11,147 nucleotides of DNA from Ochromonadaceae sp. CCMP2298. Taxonomy: Eukaryota > Sar > Synurophyceae > Ochromonadales > Ochromonadaceae. Shown in pieces: positions 1 through 7,032 of the stretch. The stretch covers positions 1 to 11,147 of the forward strand of contig MU634607.1 in the NCBI GenBank assembly GCA_026770595.1, read 5' to 3'. Made by a program: the position numbers and the translations under genes. How positions within the stretch are numbered: position 1 is the stretch's first letter; each line of letters begins with the position of its first letter. The notes beneath the pieces are model-generated. The model was not told the DNA's origin, did not search any database, and saw nothing but the letters and a program-made list of their open reading frames with translations.

Positions 1-230
1 ATATTAATCCACTACAGTCCACCTCCGAGAGTCTTCCTTCCGGGTCAGGGCACACTTATCTCTCGACGGCACGAGTGGTAACTCCTGCATCTTCTCACTG
101 CAGGCCCGGGATAACACCTGTCAACTATCCTGTGAGTAAAAGATGAGAAAATATCTCACAATGAGAAACTTTCTCACTTTTTTCTCACCCTGAAATACAA
201 AAGTGAGAAATTTTCTCACAAAAAATTTCA

Positions 231-420
231 TAATGAGAAATTTTCTCACCCTGCTGAGCATTCCAATACCAAGCTTCCCTTGCTCTCCTTGTCTGCCGGC
301 TGGGGTTCGTGTACGATAATTGAGAAAACTTCTCATAATGAGAAATTTTCTCCTCCTCCTGCTGAGCATTCGAATGCACATACAGCTTGCTTGCTCGTCC
401 TGTCTGCCGACTGGGGCTCG
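231..420. repeat. Duplicated ~80-bp segment, 105-bp period
   Basis: Positions 231-310 and 336-420 are diverged direct copies. Both begin TAATGAGAAATTTTCTC, share CTGCTGAGCATTC, then a C/T-rich stretch, and end in TGTCTGCC(G/A)(G/A)CTGGGG. Each copy starts on one of the TGAG/CTCA dyads, so the dyads were probably copied with the larger segment. No coding function is apparent. Confidence 0.7.
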
Positions 421-644
421 CGATCCGCTTCCTATCCACCCACAAACACCTGCCTGCCTCTGGACCGAACATAAACACCTACTCCTGGCTATTGCGCCTC
501 GCTCCTGCAGCCCAGCGAGGCACAGAGCGAATACTCACATTGAGTAAACAACTCCAATATTGAGAAGTGATCTCATTATGAGCGAATACTCATTCAGAGA
601 AAAAGTCTCATTTTGTGAGAAAATGACTCAACGTGAGGAAACAC

Positions 645-830
645 TAAGGACGTTTCTTGTTTAGGCGTCGAGACGGAAAGACAAATTTTTGTCTTTTTTG
701 ACCCTGGCCAAAACAAAGACATTGCAAATGTCTTCCCCATTTCGAAAGAACAAAAAAGACAAAACCCACGCGTAACGCACAACGTCTTTTTGTCCATCGT
801 GTCCCGGAGCCTAAATAAGAAACGCCCTAA
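645..830. mobile_element. Putative 180-bp PIF/Harbinger-type MITE with TAA target duplications
   Basis: The 19 bases at 648-666 (GGACGTTTCTTGTTTAGGC) match the reverse complement of 809-827 (GGGCGTTTCTTATTTAGGC) at 17 of 19 positions. Both ends are flanked by TAA (645-647 and 828-830). Terminal repeats starting GG, a 3-bp TWA target duplication, a length under 200 bp and no ORF are the known signature of Tourist-like MITEs mobilised by PIF/Harbinger transposases. The interior carries two further dyads, at 677-696 and 716-734. Insertion into the TGAG/CTCA array is inferred from array units on both sides. No transposase gene is present, so it would be non-autonomous. Confidence 0.72.
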
Positions 831-923
831 GGATGAGAAAATATCTCATTTTGTGAGATAATTACTCCATGTGAGTAAATACTCATAATGAGAAAACTTC
901 TCAGTTGGTGAGATAATTACTCA

Positions 924-1439
924 TAGTTAGATTCAAACTCACAGTGAGAAATATCTTCAATCTCCACCTCATCTCCAGATGAGCAATTTAGTGAAAAATT
1001 TCTCAGGATAGTTTGCTGGTGTAACACGCGCAGCTGCAGGTCGCAGCTGGAGCCCAGGAACTCGCGGATCCAGCGCAGGAGCAGGACTAACACAGAATGG
1101 ATCATTGAGAGAGAGAGGTCTGGAAGTGCACAGGAGTGCTTTGTTTTGTGACTGAGAATGGCTGCCAACGTGGACATTACGGGTGGACATTACGGACGGC
1201 GTTAATTAACTTGCGAGCACTATCTTGAAGAAGAGATTCGGAATAGTGAGAAGCTCTCTGATAGTAGTAGGTTTAAATCGTGGAAGCAAGCTTCAACATT
1301 GCGCAAACCTCGCCGAACCCAACGGGTTTCCTTGCAGCCGCGCGTAAAATTCGGCCTTTTTCGTCTGTCCAAGAGTTTTGCTGCCACCAACGGTTTACAC
1401 ACCAATTGTCGGGAAAGTGACATTTCCCAGGCTGTGGAA
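924..1439. other. Interval with no supported gene
   Basis: Only short unsupported ORFs occur here, with no recognisable domain or splice structure. A 13-bp unit beginning TGGACATTACGG is tandemly doubled around 1171-1196. Degenerate TGAG-like pieces continue to about 1005. The end adjoining 1440 should include the 3' flank of the minus-strand gene, but I see no clear AATAAA on that strand. Confidence 0.5.
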
Positions 1440-1951
1440 CTAGATTGAACCGTTTCTTCCGGGTGTCTGGGGTTTCTCGAGCGTCGGGGTTTCTGTCCTA
1501 GGTTCTTTCACTCTCATCCCACTCGCGGAGGAAGCAGACGCTTTCTTGCTGCTGCGCGCGGAGGAAGCAGTCGCTTTCTTGCCTGATCCTGGAGTGAGTG
1601 AGGGAGTGAGCGAGTGAGGGATTGAGTGAGGGAGTGATACCCTGCTGTGAGTGATCGCATACCTGTAGGTCCTGGCCTTTGGCGTTTCTTGCCGACGCGT
1701 TTGCCAGCACACGACGCGTACACGTCAGGCTCAGACTCGGGAGTCGCGTCCTTCTGGCAGTCGACGCACTGGCACTTGCACTCCCCCACTCCGCATCTGT
1801 GCCCTCGCTGCCAGCACTCATAGTTCTGCTGGTGCCCACAGAAGTTCTGCTCGTGCCCTTTGCACGGCTTGGGAGGTCTTCCACTTCCTGGAGTATCCGG
1901 CTCGCAGCCGTGAAAGCAGAGATGCTTGAGAGTTCTACCTCTACCAGTCAT
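1440..1951 (-). CDS. Cys/His-rich basic protein, possibly zinc- and DNA-binding (two exons)
   Basis: I do not recognise the family. Exon 1 (1951-1663) and exon 2 (1588-1440) join through a 74-bp intron (GTATGC...CCAG, built of CTCACTC units) at matching phase 1, giving 145 residues ending in TAG. I chose the ATG at 1951, which reads MTGRGR. An in-frame ATG at 1987 would add 12 hydrophobic residues. Residues about 12-67 hold some 11 Cys plus several His. They include an SGRPPKP stretch resembling an AT-hook and a run Y-x-C-W-x3-G-x2-C-x4-C-x-C-x-C-x2-C, which loosely recalls the second half of a tesmin/TSO1 CXC motif. The tail is basic and Ser/Ala/Lys-rich, with an imperfect repeat of KKA(T/S)ASSA. 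A nuclear role is inference only. Confidence 0.6.
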
Positions 1952-2516
1952 CGTTGACAACAGTAGACTTCGAAAGAGACTGAGCAAGAGACTTCGAGGA
2001 TAGAACCAAGATTTCTGGCGATAGAACCAAGATATCTAGACACTATCACGCGACCGCTCGTGCATTCTGAATTTAAACCCATTTCAGCTTTTAAAGATCT
2101 TCTTCTTTTCTGCTAAAATTTGTGGTCAAAAATCGGGTTTGGTCCCCAGCAGGTTTTTGGGGTGGACTTCAGCAGTACTTGCGCATACCGTAGCGTGGGG
2201 GTGCATCTGAACTGGTAGAGAGAAAGAGCTGCTGTCAGAGAATCCTGGTCCCTCTCACTTTGTTCTCACCGCCCTCCACCATACAGCGTGAGTCCTGCTT
2301 ATCCTCAAGAGCAACTGCAACCATCCCTTCAAGCAACTTACCCCTCTTCGCCCTCTCTCCCTCTCTCCCTCTCTCCCTCTCGTCCCCCACTCAGTCTCGC
2401 TGCTGCTGGGCTTGTTGGTCCACTTCCACGTCACCGTGAGCTCTCTGCCCACACGGCTGAGGCCCCATCGCAGCTTCAGCAACCTCGGCCACCGCTTTAA
2501 TAACCTCCCGCTGTCG
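1952..2516. promoter_or_regulatory. Head-to-head intergenic region between the Cys-rich gene (-) and the S51 peptidase (+)
   Basis: This stretch should contain both promoters. GATAGAACCAAGAT occurs twice (1999-2012 and 2020-2033), 21 bp apart and just upstream of the minus-strand gene. A CTCTCTCC-type pyrimidine tract lies at about 2345-2400 upstream of the peptidase gene. No TATA box is convincing on either strand. An open frame from an ATG at 2412 runs into the peptidase coding sequence and is discussed in that entry. Confidence 0.4.
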
Positions 2517-3869
2517 ATGAAGGGGGTGTTCGTGGGCAGCGGCTCTGAGGGGCTGCAGCAGATGGAGGTGGTGCAGACAATCCTGGACTTGACAGGGAAG
2601 GCGCCCGCAGATGTAACGGTGTTGTATCTGGGCACTGCCACCTACGACCTGCCCGGACCCCGACACGCACAGACACGGCGCTTTGTGGAGCAGGGGTGCA
2701 GGGTAGAGGAGGTGCGCTGCAGTGGCAGTGGCGTGGGGCGTGCTGGGGATGATGCGGGGGGTGCGGGGGGGCAGGATGCTGCGGCCCTCTGCGCAACTGC
2801 GGACGTGATCCTAGTTAGTGGGGGAAACACCTTGTTCGCAGTGGATGCATGGCTGTCAGCAGGACTGGTCCCTCTGCTGCGGGCTGCGGCTGCTAGGGGT
2901 GCGGTGCTGACTGGCGGCAGTGCGGGGGCCATCTGCTGGTTCGACGCAGGCCACAGCGACTCAGGGGACCCCGACACCTTTCTGGGTCCCATGTTGGCAG
3001 AGGCGCAGGTGCAGGCACAGGCACAGGCGCAGGTGCAGGGGGCTGGTGCTGGTGCGGGTGCGGGAGCGGGTGCGGGCGTGTCGCCTAGGGACGAATCCAG
3101 CGACGCCCCCGCCAATCTGTCGGAGGCCAAGGGCTGGGCCTACGTGCGCGTGCCCTGCCTGGGACTGTTCCCAGGTCTTGTGTGCCCGCACGCAGACAAG
3201 GTACGAGGGATACATAATGACACTATGGGTTTTTATAAAAATAGGGGTTTAAATACACTCCCAACCTCCCAACCTCCTAACCTCCCAACCTCCCAACCTC
3301 AACCCCCCTACACCCCTAGGTGCAGAGCAACGGCGTTCTCAGGGCGGCGGACTTCGATTGCATGCTGCTGAGACACCCCCAAGAGACTGGAATTTGCATC
3401 GACCACTTCGCCGCACTGGTGGTACGTACTATTTGTATGCTCCATGCTGAACACCACTAACACGCTTGATAACACTTATAACCACCATATACGCTTAATA
3501 ATTTTATAACCACCATATACGCTTAATAATTTAATAACCACCTACGACCTGTTCCAACAGGTGGACGGGGATGCGTACATGGTGCTGTCCATGCAGGGCA
3601 GGCCGGGGTCAGTGCTGCCCTGCGGGGGATTCTCAGCGGATAGGGGGGGCGTGCCGGGGCTGTGGCTGAAGAGAGTGGAGGGGGGGCAGGGGGGACAGGG
3701 GGGAGAGGGGGGACAAGGCAAGGTAGTCACGACGCTCGTGCCTGCCTCTGGCTCAGTGTCGCAGTTGCTGCGTGCTGCTGTGGGGGAGGTGCGGGAAGAC
3801 CCTCGACTGGCACTGATACGCGCAGCCAACCCCGCCCCCCCCCCATCCGCACACCCCTCTGCCGAGTAG
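2517..3869 (+). CDS. Peptidase family S51 protein (dipeptidase E / cyanophycinase-like)
   Basis: Three exons (2517-3200, 3320-3421, 3561-3869) join at two phase-0 introns into 364 residues. S51 members are serine hydrolases that cleave Asp-containing dipeptides or cyanophycin. Visible family motifs are LYLGTATYDLPGPR near the N-terminus, SGGNTLFAVD, the nucleophile elbow GGSAGAICWFD with Ser135, GHSDS with Asp148 as a candidate acid, CPHADK with His225, then NGVLRAADFD, LLRHP and GICIDHFAALV. The ATG at 2517 starts directly on the conserved core. The in-frame ATG at 2412 would add 35 residues rich in Ser/Arg and without acidic residues, which could be a mitochondrial presequence. Two simple-sequence insertions stand out: an AQ/AG-repeat loop at about residues 161-184 and a GGQGGQGGEGG loop in exon 3. 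The true substrate is unknown. No signal peptide is visible from the 2517 start. Confidence 0.88.
3201..3319 (+). other. Intron 1 of the S51 peptidase gene
   Basis: This 119-bp phase-0 intron starts GTACGA and ends CCCCTAG. Its second half is built from CCCAACCT units (about 3260-3305), so a minisatellite supplies the pyrimidine tract before the acceptor. Splicing joins CPHADK to VQSNGVLRAADFD, which restores the known family order. Confidence 0.8.
3422..3560 (+). other. Intron 2 of the S51 peptidase gene with a 28-bp minisatellite
   Basis: This 139-bp phase-0 intron starts GTACGT and ends CCAACAG. It contains about 2.3 copies of a 28-bp unit starting ATAACCACCATATACGC (3478-3505, 3506-3533, partial to 3543). 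Joining gives the conserved stretch IDHFAALV followed by VDGDAYMVLS. Confidence 0.8.
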
Positions 3870-4243
3870 TAGGGCTGGGGATGTGCATAGTACACATTGC
3901 ATAGTACAGTACATAGTACGTATAAGAACAAAAGAATAAAAGAATAGCCCTCCCCCTATGCCCCTATACCCCGTCCTTTCCTCCCGGCCCAGAAGGCTTA
4001 CTATCTTACTATCTGACTATCCTTACTATTCTTACTATCGTGCTTGCTTCTTACACAGTACACAGCGCAGAACACCGCCAGAACAATACGTAAAATACGA
4101 TAAATCCGACAGCCTGCACCCCCACACCTAACAACACCCACACCAACAACCAACAACCACCTTCCTGTCGCACGTAAGTATAAGTTCGGGTCAGTGAGAG
4201 TCACCACACCCGCTACACTCAAGAGCCCCGCTGTCCGCTCCAC
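3870..4243. other. Tail-to-tail intergenic region with a plus-strand polyadenylation signal
   Basis: AATAAA at 3935-3940 lies about 65 bases after the S51 stop codon and is a good candidate for its cleavage signal. CTTACTAT units repeat at about 3997-4045, and an ACAACCA-type run lies at 4125-4165. No AATAAA is evident for the minus-strand gene that ends at 4244. I see no gene here. Confidence 0.5.
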
Positions 4244-4957
4244 TCAGTCTTCAGACATAGCCCCCTCCCCCCCCTCGCCCCCCTGCTCCCCCTTGCCTGG
4301 AGAGCCCGCCACGGACACGGGCGAGGATCGAGCCTTGCCGTACGTCTGCTGCCCCCCACCCCCCCCATGTCCTGCCTTGAACTCCGTGGCCGATGCGTGG
4401 TCATTGAGGGAAGCCAGCTGCTCGGCCTTCTCCTCAGCCCTCTGCCACTCTGCTCCCTCCGCCCCCTCCGTCCCCCCCTCCGTCTCAGCAGACAGCGCAA
4501 GCACGGCGTCTGCACCACCAGAGGGGGCATCAGAGGCAGCAGTAACAGTAGCAGTAGCAATAGGGTTACCGCTGTCGCCTGGGCTGCTTTTATCCGGCCC
4601 TGCCCCGCTACTACTGCTCCCGCTAGCACTGGGTCTTGGCACCGATGCTCCTGTCCCTGCTGCTGCCTGGGAGCCGAAGAAGTGCGAAATGCTTCCCTTA
4701 CTAGCTGGCAGCGACCCCACCCCCCCCCCACCCCCACCGCCCCCACTAACGCTGCTCGCGCTCCTCTTCTTCGCCTTGCCTGTGCTGCTGATGAAGCCGT
4801 CCACCACCCTGTGGCGGGGCGCGATGTCATGCTTGTGCACGGAGCCGCGGGGGGCGGGTTTGCGGGGAAAGTCCAATCGGAGGAACTCGAGACTCTCGTG
4901 CATGTAGATGGTCTGCTGCACATCTGCATCCGTGATACGCCTGGATAAGTGATAGTG

Positions 4958-4993
<36 letters not shown>

Positions 4994-6629
4994 AAAGTAG
5001 TGTTATTAGTAGTGTTAGTAATAGTAACAGTAGTGTTATTAGTATTCTTATTAGTGCTATTAGTAGTGATATAATTAGTATTAGTAGCAGTGTTAGTAGT
5101 AGACTCACCTAGACCCCCTCAGAGAAACCGCGTAGGCGCACTTCCTAGCCAACAAACCTACGAACAGTTCCACTGCCTTGGTCATAAGCAGACCCGTGTC
5201 TCCCGCTATGCGCCCCACCTCGGGGTCCAGTTGGGCCGCCCTGCGCACCTTGCTGACCGGGAAGGCCAGGTGGGCAGGGGCCTCTGTGTGTGCGTGTGTG
5301 TGCGTGTGTGTGAATGTCGGTGTGTGTGTGGGAGGGAGAGTGTGTGTGTGGTTGTGTGAGAGAGAGGGAGAGTGTGCATGCGAGTAGTGTTGGTGATTAG
5401 GGTGCATATATATGGGAGTTTGTGTTTAGGGCGTGTAGAGGGAGAGAGGGAGAGTTGGAGAGAGGGAGAGAGGGAGAGAGGGAGAGAGGGAGAGAGGGAG
5501 AGAGGGAAAGAGGAGTACGAGGCGTAATGCACAATGTTCAATGTACGTACCGGTGGGTGTGGGGGCGTCCAGGGTTCGTATGGACTCGTCGTAGGGGGCG
5601 TCGTCGTCCGCTGCCTCCAGCTCGGCCTTGTAGCGCACCTTGTCGGCAGCCACTGGGGGGAGTGGGGGGAGAGTGGGGAGAGGGGGGGAGAGTGGGGAGA
5701 GGGGGAGAGTTAGAATGCGAAGGAGGAAGAACAGTAGATCTATAACAATATTATCTATATGTCTATGCGTCTATATATCTTTCTCTATCTCTACGTCATT
5801 ATATCTGTCTATCTATCTATCTATCTATATCTGCTCACCGATGGCATCGAGGCGGTCTCTATCCTCCGGGCCCAGCATTCGGTAGGCCTCTGCTATCGAC
5901 CGTGCCACCTGAGAGGGGGAGAGGAGGGTGAGAGGGAGAGGAGGGGGGAGAGGGGGGACAGGAGGGAGGTTGAGAGAGAGGTGAGAGAGGGTGGAGAGGA
6001 GGGAGAGGAGGAGGGGGGAGGTAGAACAATGGTGAGAAAACAGAGTATTATGGTGTTTTCATATGCATCAGATGGGTCTGTCCGCTTACAGCCTACACAC
6101 ACACCTGCGCGAAGTTGAAGTCTGGGTTCTTGGCCATCACCCTCGGCCTCTCCTCTCCGGAGAATACGATCCACTTAGACGTGGACCGTTTCACCTCGGA
6201 CTTGCGCTTGCGGCGCTTGGCGGGACCCTCTGCGTCTGCCTCTGCCTCTGCCTCTGCGTCGGGGTCTGCATCTGCGTCTGCATCTGCGTCTGCGTCTGGG
6301 TCTGGGCCAGCGTCTTCCTCCATCCCAGCGCCTCCTTCATCCTCCCCCCCATCTCCCCCCTCTGCCCCATCTCCCCCCTCTGCTCCCTCTCCCCCCTCAG
6401 TCTCGTCAGCAAGCCCCCCCTCCCCCTCCACACCCCCCTCTCCGCCCCCCTCTACCTCCATATCTGTCCCAGCCACGTCCACTGGCATCTCCTCTGACTC
6501 TGCTGGGGTCTCTGCCTCTGCCCCTGTCTCTTCCTCAATCACTGCCTCTGTCTCTGCCTCTCCCTCTGCCGGGCTCTCTGACTGCCTCTCTTCCTCTTCC
6601 CGCGGGATCGTCTCAGTCTCCTCGTCCAT
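4244..6629 (-). CDS. HMG-box / histone-fold fusion chromatin protein
   Basis: Five exons (6629-6105, 5908-5839, 5652-5551, 5283-5109, 4940-4244) join with phases 0, 1, 1, 2 into 522 residues ending in TGA. Residues 1-135 are acidic and repetitive (EGG, DADA, EAEA runs). KRRKRK at about 137-142 looks like an NLS. Residues about 147-213 form an HMG box spread over three exons (SKWIVFSGEERP, AKNPDFNF, IAEAYRMLGPEDRDRL, AADKVRYKAEL). Residues about 238-312 form a histone fold of the NF-YC/CHRAC1/POLE4 type (FPVSKVRRAAQLDPEVGRIAG, LLMTKAVELFVGLLARKCA, RRITDADVQQTIY, LEFL). The C-terminal 200 residues are Gly/Ser-rich and disordered, with KGSISHFF at 372-379. These histone folds pair with an NF-YB/POLE3-like partner in CCAAT factors, chromatin remodellers or DNA polymerase epsilon. 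Which complex applies here is open. Confidence 0.85.
4941..5108 (-). other. Intron 4 of the HMG/histone-fold gene, triplet-repeat rich
   Basis: This 168-bp phase-2 intron (GTGAGT...TATCCAG on the minus strand) interrupts the histone fold between its second and third helices. Most of it is a TAG/TTA triplet repeat on the plus strand, with a near-perfect (GTA)n run at about 4955-4992 and an interrupted continuation to about 5100. Triplet repetition gives long open frames that are not genes. Confidence 0.8.
5284..5550 (-). other. Intron 3 of the HMG/histone-fold gene with GT and GAGAGG repeats
   Basis: This 267-bp phase-1 intron (GTACGT...CACACAG on the minus strand) links the HMG-box exon to the histone-fold exon. 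On the plus strand it holds a (GT)n-rich tract at about 5284-5370 and a GAGAGGGA repeat at about 5437-5510. These form the pyrimidine/CA-rich approach to the acceptor on the coding strand. Confidence 0.8.
5653..5838 (-). other. Intron 2 of the HMG/histone-fold gene
   Basis: This 186-bp phase-1 intron (GTGAGC...CCCCCAG on the minus strand) splits the HMG box before VAADKVRYKAEL. It contains TATC repeats (about 5805-5830) and a G-rich plus-strand tract (5655-5707) that gives a C-rich acceptor region on the coding strand. Confidence 0.78.
5909..6104 (-). other. Intron 1 of the HMG/histone-fold gene
   Basis: This 196-bp phase-0 intron has a GTGTGT donor and a CTCTCAG acceptor on the minus strand. 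It interrupts the first half of the HMG box, between DFNFAQ and VARSIAEAYRML. A purine-rich plus-strand tract (5910-6022) supplies the pyrimidine tract. Confidence 0.78.
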
Positions 6630-7032
6630 GCTCTGCCAGCTATGCGTCGAACAGGGGATTGACCCACTCGATATGCCGATAGAGGAGTGTGGCTCAATCT
6701 CAACTCAACAAGTCCAACAGTAAAAGAGCGGCTGAGACGACTTGAGGACAGACCACAGCAGACCAAGCAGCATTTCAAATTCGGACATTGTCCGGGAAAA
6801 ATGGATTGTCCGTGGAAAATACCGCCTATTGTGTGCCTATTTCTCCCAACATAAGCAAGCCCTTCTTCAACTCTGGAACTCTGCTGGAACTAGAAAATCA
6901 TGCTTCAACACGCTCCAGAATCATCGGAATATACGCATTCCCACCCACATCGCGACCAGAACCTCTGCATTGAGTATCTGCATTGCGACAAGAGGACCCT
7001 GTTCCCAGTCAAGCAAGGCAAGTGCAGCGAGT
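6630..7032. promoter_or_regulatory. Head-to-head promoter region with an adjacent 18-bp direct repeat
   Basis: This 403-bp gap separates the divergent starts of the HMG/histone-fold gene and the lipase gene. Two adjoining 18-bp units lie at 6787-6804 (ATTGTCCGGGAAAAATGG) and 6805-6822 (ATTGTCCGTGGAAAATAC). The first is preceded by GGAC, making the small dyad GGACATTGTCC. The TTTTCCCGG on the minus strand resembles an E2F half-site, but this is weak. No TATA box is obvious. An open plus-strand frame through this gap has no protein character before the lipase ATG. Confidence 0.4.

Larger units (their letters stand above)
144..923. repeat. Dispersed array of TGAG-N7-CTCA dyads
   Basis: Short imperfect palindromes recur here, each made of TGAG, a spacer of almost always 7 mostly A/T bases, and CTCA. 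Copies start at 144, 162, 204, 234, 321, 561, 616, 834, 889 and 909. Near-copies ending CTCC start at 339, 541 and 854, and 6-base-spacer copies at 579 and 872. A typical unit is TGAGAAATTTTCTCA. The units are not a regular head-to-tail satellite, because gaps between them vary. The element at 648-827 interrupts the array. Function is unknown. A binding site for a dimeric protein or a relic of a repeat family are both possible. Confidence 0.75.

Noticed and set aside
144-923. CRISPR array
   Set aside because: The repeated unit is only 15 bp, has irregular spacing and no unique spacers of fixed length, and the context is eukaryotic with spliced genes.
1220-1423. Short minus-strand ORF as a gene
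   Set aside because: It has no recognisable motif, no splice-compatible neighbour, and a length expected by chance.
2642-3130. Long minus-strand ORF opposite the S51 peptidase
   Set aside because: The plus strand carries the conserved S51 motifs in frame. The antisense frame is Ala/Pro/Cys-rich because of the GC-rich repeat codons.
4194-4907. Plus-strand ORF of 237 codons
   Set aside because: It is the antisense of the last exon of the HMG/histone-fold gene. The minus-strand frame continues the third histone-fold helix and is splice-compatible.
4827-5108. Minus-strand ORF rich in Leu/Ile that looks like membrane segments
   Set aside because: It is a translation of the TTA/TAG triplet repeat in intron 4 of the chromatin-protein gene. 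Its composition follows from the repeat, and the flanking splice sites remove it.
5893-6118. Ser/Pro-rich and Arg/Glu/Gly-rich ORFs on both strands
   Set aside because: They are translations of the GGAGAG-type polypurine tract in intron 1 of the HMG/histone-fold gene.
6115-6723. Plus-strand Ser/Pro-rich ORF of about 200 codons
   Set aside because: It is the antisense of the acidic N-terminal exon of the HMG/histone-fold gene. Repeats such as GCATCTGC read open in several frames, and the minus frame continues correctly into an HMG box.
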